Below are positions 1-13,412 of a stretch of 64,000 nt of DNA, piece by piece. The notes below the pieces were generated by a model that was not told the origin of the DNA, made no database searches, and saw only the letters and a program-made list of their open reading frames with translations. The stretch's first letter is position 1, and every line of letters begins with the position of its first letter. Origin of the DNA: Rhabditoides inermis (Eukaryota > Nematoda > Chromadorea > Rhabditida > Rhabditidae); assembly GCA_963966185.1 (NCBI GenBank), contig CAWZYM010000185.1:486001-550000 (forward strand), given 5' to 3'. The position numbers and the translations under genes were made by a program.

Positions 1-1689
1 ACAATATCCGAACAAGGAAAAGAGGCATTGTTCGGCTCGGGTGCTGCGAACACAAGCGCATTCTTCCGAACACTACACGGTTAACGACCGTCCGATGCAA
101 CCCTAACTGGCTGATTTGACTTATGTATCCATACATGAAGGGATTGGGTAAATAATCATATCCAAGTGAAGTGATGTCAATTTACTTCGCATAATTTGAA
201 GTCCAAATTGTAGCTCTACTTGAGCAACATCACTCTGACGTACTAGGTACTACACAAACAGACCGTGTGAGACGAGAACGAAAGACGCATCAAGCGTTTT
301 CGGCGTACACCACAATGTCGTGTTAGGGTCCCTGTTTCCCTGGCTCGGTTCTACTTCATATTCAAGGATACTGACCAAGCGGAGATAGTATAGTAATTAT
401 AATTACCCTACGGCCTCTGACCAATTCACGCGACATTCGACACCGCATCCATGGTAATCATGTCCATCATACTTGGAACAGTAGAGGTCTGGGCCGGATA
501 GTACCATCAGTGAATAACAATCGCGCCACAAACCGGACGTGTCGTGTCAGTTCAGCGACCAGGTTTGCCGGAACATTTTAAAAACACATGTCCGCTAACG
601 TAATGAAACCTGTGATCTTCTGATCTCTACCTGATCATGCTGCGGTACATGCTGTAGGTAAAATGAGGTTCATTTCATCAGCATATGAGACGCGTATGCA
701 CCCCGTCACACACATTCATATCGTCGAAACCGTGCGCCAGGTGAACCGAATGCCACGGGCCGAGCTCGTATATCCGAGCTCGCTACGGAATCGAATTGTG
801 TTTAATCTCTCAAAGAGATAAATGAATCACACTTCAATAGTCGGGTTTGTCTCACATATAATCCACATTATATCCATACGGGATGGATTTTGGCACAGTT
901 CCGCATCGCATATGAGGGAAAATGTTATTGTCATTGTGTAGAGGAGGGCGGCCAGGCGGGCTCATTGAGACTGTGTCCTGGTAATGATAGCCATAATGGA
1001 CGTAGTCACCTCTACTCTTACAAATGCGGTAGGCCCACAATAAACCTGTCTGAAACAGGTGTTCATTATCCATGTTTTAAGTAGCCAAAACATTCCCGAC
1101 AAGGGGCGGGCCTAACAGTGGTAAGTGGGCGAGGCCAGAGTGAAAGGTTAGTTCCACAAAAGTAGAGGCCAAAACGAGCATCTACATCTACCCCTTGCCA
1201 TGCGGCTTTCGATGCGGATGCTGCCCTAGTGGAGTGAGCCTTGACTTGCTCCTCCACTCCAGCCTTCAACCCCGTCTTCAACCATCTCGCGATGGAACTA
1301 GACCCGACCTTCACATGGGGTATGATGTAGGAGATGAACAACCCGGTTTCTCCTTCTCGGACGTCTACCGTCCTCCTCAAATACTCCTTGAGGCATGTCA
1401 ATAGGCAGACCACCTTCTCGTCCTAGGCCGTGAAAGGATGTCCAAGATTTCTCTTTTTCTGCTTATCTTATTGTCTTACAATATATCGCTGTTGTATATT
1501 GTTCGCAATAAATACCAAGCGGAATCGAATCCATGACCTTGTAAACAGATAGAAAGATAACCATCACATAAGCACTCATTACCGAAGTACTATTGGGTTA
1601 CTCTGAATCCCTTTACCATAAAACCATATGTGGACATGCATATCCGAGAGATGAGAACCAATTCATTATGTTCACCAATTGGAATTGGG

Positions 1690-1745
1690 GAAACGTTGGT
1701 CGAACCTGCGACCATCCACGTTCTAACCGACTAAGCCATGGCGGC
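1690..1745 (-). mobile_element. tRNA-like (SINE) remnant
   Basis: On the minus strand there is a good RNA polymerase III A box (TGGCTTAGTCGGTTAGAAC) followed about 20 nt later by a B box (GGTTCGACC). No clean acceptor stem closes around it, so it reads as a tRNA-derived SINE head or tRNA pseudogene, not a functional tRNA. Confidence 0.45.
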
Positions 1746-3310
1746 TGAACCGGCGGGGGCACGTACACTCATACAGGTGTCCCTAAATTCTAGCAACATT
1801 CCTTTCTATGCATTCACCACGTTGCTACAGTTGCTAATTGCAACTACATACATTTCACTCTGATGCAAGGAGTGGAAGTCTTGCTTTGCATACGATAAGT
1901 AATGTACTATACAACGTACATTTCATGCAATAATGCCATGCTTGTATGCGAGCGTGCAAAGTGTGCATGAGAGATGCGCTTCTGCATACTTTATCAGAGC
2001 TGTGAGCTGAATGAGGATTATCAATCAACCATGAAAACCTGTTCCCTTGCTCTCACTGCGGATTCGTTACACGCACTTCTCCACCGGCTCGAAAGTAGTC
2101 GTTCATGACCCGGTCCGGTACGCGCATGACTAAATCCGAGATCGGAGATCTCAGAATAGCGTTGATCGAACCATACACGGGTAAAAGGGGAGCGCATGCT
2201 ATGTGTATAGCCCACTATCTGATAGGCTTCGTGCTTTGTAGTTCAACAACATCGGAACCCTTCATAGCAGAATTTTCAAATCTGTAAAACATAATTGATA
2301 TAATCCGTGTATATCCATACACCTTTTGCAACTGCCGACCTATGTGTTGCGCACAATTGAGCCCGAACCTCGAAGCTCTTACTGCCACTTGGTTTAGCCA
2401 AACCAAGGAAAAGTAGGTAACGTTTCCATTATGCGTTGTGGGGGTTTTATTCCTTCTTCTTCCCTTCATGGATCACAAACTGCTGTGTGATCGATTACTG
2501 ACCTACAGTATTCCACGAAACGGACAACTGGTGATACTAGACCGCCTTGCAGTACGATATCATGTGACCGTTACCATAGGTCTCATCCGTGTATTCATGA
2601 ATGTCATAGACACGTGACAGCTAAGGCCGTCACCAATCGACTGTAGACAACGCAAAGTGTGTCGTTTTATCAAACATTGTTTGATAATCAATTGGTATGG
2701 AACATCCAATCCCCAGGAATCGTGTCATGGTTTTGGTACTCCGAGACCATTATGATAAAGAGGTATTCCTCTTTCCTGCGCATCTCAACATCTGCGAGAG
2801 CAGAACACTACAGCGCTAGACTGAGTGTAGCTTGATCGCTCTTTGTAGCGGCCGCAATGGGCGAGCTTCTCCCCACTGCCACTTACCAAGGGCAACATCG
2901 ATCGAAGCGATCGGGGGCGCAGGCGCAATCAAGGGAGGGGTGGACTGTGAGCACTAGACTACCTCGTCTTGCTCTGGATCTGTCCACGCACAGCATAACA
3001 CTGTGACACTCTGCTACTTCCCTGGGGGGAAGAGCGAAACCCGCAAACAGAGTGATGGAAGTGAGGCTAGGCCTACACAATAATGGCAACCTGCCGAATG
3101 CACTCGCAAGTGACTGACATCATCCGAGTACAAGTACTACGGAATAGCCGTCGTAACAAAAACGGCCAGCAAACAAACCAACAGAAAATATAAATACAAG
3201 TACACGTGAGTTCAGGTAACTCTGCTCCGTTCCTACCCGAGTATAGCTAATCGATAACGATTAGCACCCGAGGAGAAACAGAGACCGAAACGAGTCACCA
3301 TTCGCCGACG

Positions 3311-3445
3311 ACTCACAAAGGAAAAGTGACTAGAGACCGTCAAAACGGCGCGTCATTGACATCGCGCGGCCCGGGCCGCGGCTCAGGCACAATGGCGCGA
3401 AATTTGTATTCTCCAAATTTTTTGTTCTCTAGTCCCTTTGTGAGT
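3311..3445. repeat. Small inverted-repeat (MITE-like) element
   Basis: About 20-25 bp imperfect terminal inverted repeats: ACTCACAAAGG...GACTAGAG on the left and CTCTAGTCCCTTTGTGAGT on the right, enclosing a GC-rich core with a CGCGGCCCGGGCCGCG palindrome. No ORF inside. The type of element is inferred from structure only. Confidence 0.45.
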
Positions 3446-3593
3446 TGCCGATTAAAGCAGGAATAAGCAATTGTAATAGTTGCCCTCTCTGTATTATAAC
3501 AATAACACTTAAAACTATGCTAACCGGATATACAGAAAGGCATTCACCCTAACCCTGCGTAGATTAGATGCATAGTTTCTGCACGTCTCTGAC

Positions 3594-4586
3594 CTTGCTG
3601 ATGGGATAGGCGATGGGCCATGTGATGACCATGAAGAAGCGGGTGATGAACAGCGTCTGCGCACCCACGGCAAGACCCTTCCTGCAAAGAAGCATTAGAA
3701 GAGATGAAAATAAGGGAACCAGGCAACACAACTACTGCATGGGACCGCCACCAATGAGACCACGCGATGTCCATTCATTGCTCAAGATTAGGTGGAATTG
3801 GAATGTGAAGATCAACTATTAGCATGGAATATGCGAGAGAAATCGATGTCGTGCCGTAACCCGGGGAATAAAAAAAGGTCACAAGACGCACTTGACGCAT
3901 AGACTCTGGGGGAAGATCTCTCCGAAGACGACGATGCCGGCCGACGACGCTATCAGCGCCACGTAGCCACTCGTCAGGTCGTCCAGCAGAATAGAGATGC
4001 CAGAGTTGACACACACGTTGCCTGAAAAACAGTCACAGTCGACCACTCTATAATACTGACAGATCACTATATACAGTATCTCAGATACCAATACAGTAAC
4101 TTAACAAATGATACTGATACAGTATCCCAGCTCCCAGTACAGTAACCCGCCTCACCAATGAGCAGCGAGCAGAGCAGAAGGTTGCCCTTGGCGCGCACGG
4201 GAAGAATGGCGGACGCGTACTTCTGCTCAGTCTTGGAACCTGCAACGAATAGGTTTCACCACACAAATAACTAAAGTAAATACGTTCATCACTAATTCGT
4301 GCACAGAACTCCACAAAACTAAAAAAAAGATCGATTGTGGAAGATGGAATCTGAAAATAAAACTCGACCCACCCGACTTCTGGATGAGCATCAACTCCTG
4401 TGGGGTGAGGGCCATGAGGCCGAGGTTGAGGCCGGAGAACAGGCCGGACAGCACCAGGAGGACAGTGATCACGGCGATCTGGAAAACGAGTGAGGGTGGC
4501 TATCTCTCTCTCTCTCTGTTTTTTCTCTCTCTCTATCTCTCTCTTCTTTTCTCTCTCTGCTTTTCTCTCTCTCTCGTCTCTCTCTC

Positions 4587-4626
<40 letters not shown>

Positions 4627-7600
4627 CCCCTCCCCCCTCTCTCTATGGCAGGCTGAAAGAAAGTCTAGCTGTCTAGCGCAACACAACCACATGAAATATG
4701 ATTCACGTGAAAAATACATACAATAACTCTTTATCACATTCAATAAGGTGTATACCGCATAAACATAACAATAGCATATTTCTTTACCTATCTCTCAAAC
4801 CGCTATAAAATACTGCGCACTAGTCCCGACACTGTCACCACACAAAATATGAATCACGCGTTATCCATAGGCAATCCTTTTTGACGCATGCAATAGTCCG
4901 ATGCCATCACCCATGAACCAGAAGGGCACATCTTCTTACTCCTAATCCTCACCTGTATATGCAGAGGCAGGTAGTACTGTCGGGGCGGGGTGTCGGTGGA
5001 GACGCGGGTGCGCGGCTCCGCCACCTGCAAATACGTTTCAATAACATCTCAAAACAGAATATACAATCCATAATACAATACGTTACTGCTTGTACCTACC
5101 AAGTATAATATCTAACTGGCAGGGTCAGACATTCTAAATACATTCTGTTCTAAACATTCTAAAGGATCAGACATTACCAGTTCAAAAAACGATAGCGAGA
5201 GTAAACAAAACTAAAGTAATGAAAGAACGTCCTGCCCACCTCCTCAAAGTACGGGTCCGTCTCCATTGCCTTGGGCTTGTGCTTGGTGCACAGACGGTAG
5301 TGGTGGTCCGGCAGCGTCCTCAAACAAACAACATTTACTCGTATTCTTATTTAATATTCCACGATTCATTCGCATTCTTCTTGCTGTTAATCGCCTCGCG
5401 TCAATCTATTAAATGTCATAACTACATTTCCTTGATTAGTGAAACATATTTTCTAGTGAAACATATTTTCACAATACTTCGCCAACTACTCAAACGGTGA
5501 AGGCGACCGTTCATGCAGACAAGCATTCTGCGTTTCAAATTTCATCGTCAAAAGGCAGAAATGCGCAACACCCGACCCCAAAAAAGGCTAATATAAAAAT
5601 TCAGAAACAATTAGTAGTTGCTATTGCTCACACATAACCTCTCATTACTTCACCAAATTCACAAACATTGACTTTCATTCACCCAGCGTGCTGCGTTACA
5701 TACCACACATTCGTTGCTGATCGCATTTATCCAATCTCAAACAGTCCTCCCCACTCACTTGGCGAACTCTGCATATACGACGACCCTCTTGTCCGTCTGT
5801 ATGACGAACTCTGTCTGATCAAAGACCATCTCCGCATGGGAGCAGTTCGACGTCGTGAAAGCCACCTGCAACCATATAAGGTCATCTCTCTCTCTCTCAC
5901 CAACTATGCAACGTCAGCCATGATTAATATTTGGATGAGTCAAAGATTCACTATAAATTACCCCACTACTGATACTCTCACCTTGGTCAATCGGTGAAAC
6001 GTACAAAATCATGCAAAAAAAAAAGAATTTCGACAGACAATCGCTACCATTTCTATCTCTCATTGTAGTGATGTTTTACCATGGAAAAGAGGTGCATATC
6101 ACATTATGCTCGAAAGTCACGACATGTGTAAACAGTGAAACATATAATAATTGCATAACTGTTAAAATGTACACAGACAGTCACCGCATCTCTTATTTCT
6201 TTTCCCTCCCTTCTGCCCTCTCCCTCCTTTCTCTCAAACAACTCCATAAAACTATTAAACCGTATAGCCGCTCTAACATAACCGTAATGCGCCCAAAATA
6301 CCTTACGGTTGTATTCCGGCAAATGGCGGTAACTTTGTGGTCATCTTACGGTTAGTAAGCGCCCGGCTGCACGGTTCTATTTCACAGAGAGGCAAATGCT
6401 AACCGTTAGTTTACAATACGATAAGAGCAACTGTCCAGAACAGAGCAACCAAAATGAAGCAAAACTGAATTGCATTCTTGCATATAGTCTTGCGTATTCA
6501 ACATAAGCACCACTACTTGCATAGTGAGCGCGCCAGAAGCGCATGGGCGGTGACACGGAAACCCGTCGGGGCATCTTTCTTACCCAGCACCAGAGTGTTA
6601 CTCGCGCCGGGTTTACGGCATGCTCAGAAATGGCACTTTGATTGCGCGCCCGTGGAAAGCCTGCTCACCTAACCGTATTCCACCCATTAGATGGGAATCT
6701 GGCGGGACACACTAAAAATTACCGTAATTTGCCAATACTTATCGTCCTGATACGGTTATTTTCCGACTTTTGGTCAGCATACGGTTAGATAGTTTTATGG
6801 AGAAAAAGAAAAACATCGTGTACATTACATGCTGATCGAAAGTAACGACACGTACCAACAGTGAAACATGGAATTTCCAGCAGTCAAGTCACTCAAACGA
6901 CCGCCCTCCACGCATTTAACTCTTCTCTCTCCCTCTCTCCTCTTTCCCACTCCCCCTTCACCTTCTGCATCACAATTCACATAGTCAGAACCCAATCGAT
7001 CCTACTCCTCTCTTCCTCTCCCCCCCCCGCTCACCTCCTGCAGTTCGTCCAGCCAGAACCCGAAGAGCACCACCTGCACTGGGGCGTCTGCCGCCACGAT
7101 GGACACTCCGCGGGTGCTGAAATGCATTCAATTACAAATAGTACGTTTCACATGACAATCACTTTCGGGCATATCTCAGATCGACAATTGGTTGGGTGTA
7201 GTATCCTAAAAACAGGTTGACAAAACTATTCGCTCGCATATCTTATGCAAATCGAGACCGATTCGTAGATACGTATAAAATCATTCGTCATTGAGCGAGC
7301 TCAGTCAACCAACTAGTACCTCACAACCCTACAAGAATACGCTGCGCAGTGTAATCAGCATACACAGACTGCGGTTCAATCAATTTTGCTACTGGACATT
7401 ATCCGAGAATATTTCGAACAAAACCACTAGTCTACACATCTACTCGCCATGTATATCATACCCACGCACCGCCTCTCTAAACGCCTACTCGACCCAGTCT
7501 TTTATACTCTGCGCCAGAGCGATAGTTTTCGATCTACCTCGCTTGCAGTTCGAAATACGGTGCCATAACCGTCTGCGTCTCTTGTTTTGCGCGCTATTGC

Positions 7601-9951
7601 CGAGAGCTGACTCTCCGTCTTCCTATGATCTACCCCGTCGCGCGCAACTTATTGCGAGCATAGAACTATACAGCGTCTACTGCGGATAAACACTTGAACT
7701 TGAACCCCTGTGCGCACGTGTATCCTCCGAGTGCGCTCTCTCCGTGGCCGTCGTGGAGGGGCTCGAGTCGCAGGCCGGCCACGATCGGCTCCTTCTCCAC
7801 TGTGATCACGTTCAGCGGGCGCGCCGGCTGAACAGGAAAGGTACGATAAGAGGGTATTATATTGAAACACTGTAACGGGTATAGTAAGACGAAAAGCAGT
7901 GTTCCCACATGATCGACTTTTTCATTTCTTCCATGAAGAGACGAGGGCAATGTACTGTAACGGCTTTGGTTATGGTAAGAAGAATATCAGTGTTGGTTAT
8001 GATCGAATTTTCATTCATACCATAAATAGGAAATTGCACTGTAATCTGTAATGGATACGGTAAGAAGGAGCGCAGTGTTTAGATATGACAGACTTTTTCG
8101 TTCCTTCCAAAACAGTCAATTTACTACAATTGTATTTCTCGCACATTCTCCCACGTTCATGTAATTATAAATTGCACATTTTTCTACTCACTAATCTGCA
8201 GGAACTCAGTTATCTTTGCAGTACAGAACACACACGTGCATAAAATCTTGTAATTTAGTTTCCAACGTTTGTACATCACTAGCACAACAATACCACAACA
8301 TGATCAGTACAGTACTCAGCGAGGAAATATGTTTTAACTATTCCAAATACAAACTAACGACTTATCCGCTATTAATATTTTCAGAGTTTTATTTGCAAAA
8401 GTCTCCACTGATTGTCTGGCGTCTTCCGAAATGAAAGACAACGTGAGCCATAAAAGGCATAAACGTGCTCCTTATCACAGCTATTCCGATTCCCGGTTAC
8501 CGCAACTTCCCCTCCCCTCCCTCCTCTTCCACTTCGCGTCACAAGAATCGTTTCCATATAAGGAAGAGTGAGTCCCAATAGGATACTCTCTCGAAACAAA
8601 CTACATCCGACGGAATGCAAACATGCGTCGGGTACATATTTGATCCGCTGATCCGCAGTTTCGATTCTGATCTGTTTCTTTCCGTTTATAAATAAGGGTC
8701 GCATGTGCGATTCCCTTATCACAACATTATCTTGGTGCAGTCAAATTGCAATAGGCACAATCGGCATCACATGCGGCCAGAAGACTCTTCTTTTGCTGGA
8801 CAATACCGTTTGACCGGCGACGATAACACGCCAATCGCAGCCACTTTCCACTGGCGAGCAGAGAGAACACTATACATACATAACAATCGCCGTTCCTCTC
8901 CCCCCCCTTTCCTTATGCAGAGCCTTGTTATGCTCAGATGTTTGCAAAACTTGCCCGGAGAGAGGCGACGCATCGATTCCGGAGCAGCGCTTAAGCACTC
9001 TTCGCACAAAGGTTCGCAGGCGGAATCACGGCTTCCGGAGAGTTTCTCCCCCCCCCCTTACTCCAGTTGCACGTGCGGGAATAAGCAACGCACATCCCCC
9101 TCCGTTCTCAAATGTTAGAGAGTGGCGCTCTCGTTTCGGCGGTCGGTTGCTACCGACCACGCAGGTAGAGAGAGAGGGGGAAGGAAACGTGGAAACCCCT
9201 GGGCACAACAATGGATCGACCAAGCGGGGGGGGAAAAGCGCGCGCGCCTCCCAAAAACTGACGCCATGTTTGCAAGTTTGCATAGAGTGCGATGGGCGGA
9301 GGTGAATGCGAAATTGCATTTCGAGTTTTGAGTATTCTCCCTCAAGTCATATGAATATGACGTTGCATGTAAACACGACTCGTGTGTGATGTGATGTGAT
9401 GTGCCGTCGATTCCCCGCATCAAAGAGCGCGTGACGTAAACATAGAAGGAGCGAGTCAGTCAGTCAGTGCAGCCACTGATATATGGACTGATAACGAGGG
9501 CCGAGACATATCGGGACCTCGCTATCACCGCTGATATGAGGCGAGAGTCAGTTCGCTTTACCAGTGTAATTTATCGTGTGGCGCAAAAAAGCAAAGCGGA
9601 CACGAGCTACTGATGTCGTGGCGTTTTGGCACATGCGCGGCATAATTAATGTGAGAGTGCAAGTTTTTGTCGTTGTAACCTTGAAATGTGAACGCTGTGA
9701 ACGGAACATAAACAATACAACGAGGACACAAAACAAAAAGTGTATGAAAGTGTGTGACTCACGAGTGGAGGGGTGGTGGAGCCATTCGAGGCCGTCTCGT
9801 TCGCGCACCCCACCCCAGTCAGAAGGCACGCAAACACAACGAGACGCTGAAATCGATCAATCAATAAATCGATAACAATCAATGGATGTACCGATATCCG
9901 AAACGGCGTGTCCGAGGCAGTGGTGGTCCTCGACGATGACGATGACGTCAT
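3594..9951 (-). CDS. CNNM/ACDP family metal transporter, 5' part (partial)
   Basis: Ten exons, all joining in phase (minus strand, 5' to 3'): 9763-9951, 7718-7827, 7035-7116, 5759-5865, 5240-5318, 4953-5024, 4373-4478, 4156-4239, 3892-4021, 3594-3681, about 349 residues. Exon 1 has a Ser/Thr-rich start then a hydrophobic segment ([15 protein letters not shown]) that can act as signal peptide. Exons 2-5 form the extracellular N-terminal domain. The next exons form the conserved DUF21 membrane domain: [43 protein letters not shown] and the TM segment ending [12 protein letters not shown] proteins act at the plasma membrane in Mg2+ efflux and homeostasis. The CBS pair and cyclic-nucleotide-like domain must lie beyond the left edge. 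The exon 2 donor (AC|GTGCGC) is chosen by phase; two nearby donors are also in phase. The start is the first Met of exon 1. Confidence 0.85.
6244..6800. repeat. Inverted-repeat element rich in ACCGTA motifs
   Basis: Lies in the CNNM intron between 5866 and 7034. Ends are ~21-bp imperfect inverted repeats (CCATAAAACTATTAAACCGT and its complement near 6780-6800). The heptamer AACCGTA/TACGGTT recurs many times inside on both strands. The flanks (about 6090-6145 and 6812-6866) are diverged direct copies of each other, which suggests insertion inside a pre-existing duplication. No ORF of a transposase is visible. Confidence 0.5.
7510..7670 (+). repeat. ~160-bp dispersed repeat, copy R1
   Basis: Begins GCGCCAGAGCGATAG and ends near GCGAGCATAGAACTATA. 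Near-identical copies are at 17014-17177 (-), 44175-44326 (+), 52106-52266 (+) and a weaker one at 61441-61577 (-). It sits just 3' (in transcript sense) of CNNM exon 2, inside the intron. No ORF or tRNA boxes; non-autonomous element of unknown type. Confidence 0.75.
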
Positions 9952-12628
9952 CGGCGGAACCGCCGTCCGCCCCCTACGAGTGTAGTCAATAGCAGCCAGA
10001 ACTCACACGCCCGTCTCGCGGCGACCGATCTGAGAAAGTGGTACGGTAGGGGTACGGTAGGGTTACGGTAGGGTTACGGTATAATCAAAATCACAAAATC
10101 GACGAGAACATGATCGACAATCTAACGTCAGATGAGACAAGTGGCACAGCGGGGCAAACAGTACGCAGAAGTCGGCACGGATCACTTTTTAATCATTTAA
10201 TCATGGGCCAGTCGGTGTTTGCTGATCAACTTTTGAGGTGACCCAGGGTTTCGAACGAGCACATATGTGAGAGGGAGGCGAGACAGTAATGCAAGCGGCG
10301 AGTCAGCGATGAGCAAACGAGACTGCAACATTCATGAAACACGGTGACACACACACACACAGCCGAGACAATCTGATCTGATCACAGTTGTGATAAGCGA
10401 CTGAGGCGACTGCTGGAACACGGAACTGATCGAACACGAACAAGACTATAAAATTGCCTTTGAAATTAGGTATATTTGAGTAAAAGATGAATGACGTCGC
10501 CGACGCGAAAAGAGAACCTTGCACTTTCGCAATGTGCGAGGCAGCGATTCAAAACGTCCGCGACGTTTCATTGGGCTGATCGGCGAAATACAAAAATTGC
10601 ACAACGATGAAACGAAAAGATACGGTACTCTCGAACGCAACCGGTTCGAAAGAGTCGAGAGCGGGCGGTGATTGGCTCCATTCGAGTGTATGAATACAGG
10701 TTATGAAGTTCGCAGTGAGAGAAACACTGTTCACTTCGAAGGCGAGAGAGAGCGGGGGAAGGAGAGAGGCTCTCTCACTTCTCACTCCGTCGCGCGCCGG
10801 CCGTCAAATGGGGGCGGGGCGAGCGCTACGGGCCAGAAGCGGAGTCTACGCCGCGAAAGCTGAGGTAGGACTAGAAAATGTACGGAAATGGGAATCATAA
10901 AGAATATATTTTTATTTAATTTATGTCTAATTAGGCTCACGAACAGTGAAGAAAACTTAGTACAATAAATATATATATATGTACGTTAGCTGCAAAAATA
11001 GTAACGTAACACTAATGATAATTAGTTTGATAGTATCAAATCTGTTGCTTTTGTTAGTAATATATTTTTGCAACTAATAAGTTAGTTATATAATTTCGAA
11101 TTTCAGAGTGTTAGCAATGAATCAGTTTCATATATACTGTTTTAGTAAAGTGATATACAGCAGTTTATACACAAAACTTTTTATTTATTCCTACGAATAA
11201 TTTGGCGGAAAAAATAGTTATAAAAGTCTGCCTGTGAGAAGTGAGAGAGAGAAACCGTCGGCGCACTTTTTGAAAACGACTTCAAACTCTTAAAAAAATC
11301 AAGATTTCGATGAATGTTGCTTGTCTTGGCAACGGATGTAAAGACAAATTGTTGTCATTTTGTATTTAAAATCATAACATCAATATAAAAAGTGTTTTCT
11401 AAATCATTGCGTTTTGCTACTTGAATTGTTGCCGTTGTGATCTCATTAACAAATTGTGTGATTTCTGACTAATTGCATGAAGGGTTGAAGAGCTGGATTA
11501 GCACAATGAAAGGTAGTAACTGACGATTCTTTTTTTCTGTAAAAATCATGTGTCACAGACCACAGACGGCTTACAGAACTGTGCCAGTCTACAGATCGAA
11601 TCTATAAGGAGCAGATATGTCACAGACTTCACATCACTCGGATGAAGTCTACGTCAAGTATGAGAGTGGATGATCAGTAATGAATGAGTAAATAAAAGAA
11701 CATGAGAAAAATACTAATTTCTAATAAGAAATATAGTGACAGTGATGTTATAAATAAAATGCACTCATTAATTTTCCGTGACGGAACATTCTGTAAAAAA
11801 GAAAACGTTTTTGGAATTGCTAGGGCTTCTCTACCCTGCACCAATATATCTCAATGTAATCTCGTAATCTCAGATAAAATATTCTATATCAAACAACTAG
11901 AGAACATGAGAACAAACAGAGACATTTTTCTTACAATCAATTTTCACACTGACAGAGAGCGAATCCAGTCCACTTGATCGCATTAGCATACGTTCTACGC
12001 ATCACTCAGCTGCAGTCTCCTCTGCGTCTCTCCCATTGGTGCACTCAGTGGCCACTCTCACTCTCTACACCCTCACTGCTTACTCACTGGACCTCTGCCA
12101 ATTCTTTGTCGCGCATCTCGCAACACTACGTTCTTCTTCGATACAATAAGTGGAACGTAGACTGCCAACTATTGATTTCTCAATTAATTATTGATTTCTT
12201 GTAATATAAATGTGTAAAGCTAATGAAACAGTATGAGTGAGGAGGGAGCAGCACTAGGCACGAAAGACGCTATTCTAGAACAATGGTAAGATGAAAGCGA
12301 TTTTCCCGCGCACACCTGCCTCCTACCGCAATAAATTATCCCGTCTCCATTCCCTTTTCCCGATCTGATCGTATCGATCGATCGATTCCCTTCCACCCTC
12401 GCCTCTCCTCCTCCGGCGCGCTGTCTCGCGTCTCTCTCGCTTCCGCGCGGGTGCTCGGCCCTTTCTTGCCATATTTGTCTCTCTGTGAGGTGTCGCCGGG
12501 CTGCCTATAGCTCTGTTTGTACATACATTCCCTCGTATTTCTCGCTTTCTGAGAAACAGCCGTGAAACAACCGCTTTGTGCACTGATTTATTCATATTTT
12601 CTACAAATTTCCACTACTGCAATAGAAA
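9952..12628. other. Shared upstream region of CNNM (-) and PINCH (+)
   Basis: No supported coding sequence; a 91-codon AT-rich ORF at 11702-11977 has no recognisable features. Contains a short tandem repeat of TACGGTAGGG at 10041-10082 close to the CNNM start, runs of A/T near 10900-11450, and CpG-rich stretches next to CNNM exon 1. Promoters for both genes are expected here by position only. Confidence 0.5.
10041..10082 (+). repeat. Tandem TACGGTAGGG repeat
   Basis: About four head-to-tail units of 10-11 bp (GTACGGTAGGG, then GTTACGGTAGG). The same TACGGT/ACCGTA core dominates the element at 6244-6800 and the satellite at 34260-35125. Located ~90 bp upstream of the CNNM start codon in transcript sense. 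Confidence 0.6.
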
Positions 12629-13370
12629 ATGAGCACGTTTGACGATACGGACTCGGTAAGTGATCGTTTACAATTCATTTATGTGAATACAATTTGATCA
12701 TGGAGCACTCTGCGAGAATTACTTTACTTTCCTCGTATTGCATCTCTCGCTCGCTTCGCTTCGCCGCGTCTCACCTTCTGATCAGCATAATGCTGGAGTA
12801 AATGATATTTTATATTATGACCTTGTTGATTTTGTTATCATAAATCAAACATGCAACAGCATTACGCCTCACACTTATTCTATCATCTACACTACACGAA
12901 CACTGCGGCTGGTTGCTTGTAGCTCTCTTTTGCTCGTCAAGCGCATTTCTCATGTCTGATCACTCTCGCCCCTCCATCCACATATCCCACCATGTCTCCT
13001 ACCTCCGATTCCACCTTGCCATTCCCCCTCCCCGATCACCCAGGCTCACACGCCCCCTCTCTCTCTCCCCTTTCCTCCCGCTGTAACACTTGCCGCTGGC
13101 ATTAGCTAGCAGCTACCCACTCACTTCTCCCCATCGATCGATACACTGATATCTATATCATTACTACATTGTTAATTCATGTGTGCAATGGTGTAATGCA
13201 CTTTTAGATATAATTCCATTGCTATGCTTCGGAAAGTGCAACGCGTTAGTGTTGTGCGTTGTGAGTGTGAATTCAGAGGCAATTGACCCCACGCGTGACC
13301 CTCGCGACGTTTCCGAAACGGGCAATCGATAGTGTATGACGTGCGTGCGTATTCTGAATCCCTGCCACCG

Positions 13371-13412
<42 letters not shown>

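Larger units (their letters stand above)
1..3593. other. No exon recognised; probable CNNM intron at window edge
   Basis: The last CNNM exon visible ends in a normal donor at 3593/3592, so the gene should continue leftwards, but I find no match to the expected following segment (end of the transmembrane domain, CBS pair) on the minus strand here. Short ORFs look random. The stretch holds a tRNA-like SINE remnant near 1690-1745, a small inverted-repeat element at 3311-3445, and a GC-rich perfect palindrome around 3364-3379. It is either a long intron or a boundary with other sequence. Confidence 0.4.

Noticed and set aside
4081..4743. Long minus ORF rich in RE repeats
   Set aside because: Read-through of a CT/GA microsatellite in a CNNM intron; the true exons 4156-4239 and 4373-4478 use other frames.
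10041..10082. Interstitial telomere
   Set aside because: TACGGTAGGG is not the nematode TTAGGC repeat; only four units.
11702..11977. 91-codon ORF in the CNNM-PINCH upstream region
   Set aside because: AT-rich, isolated, no recognisable motif.
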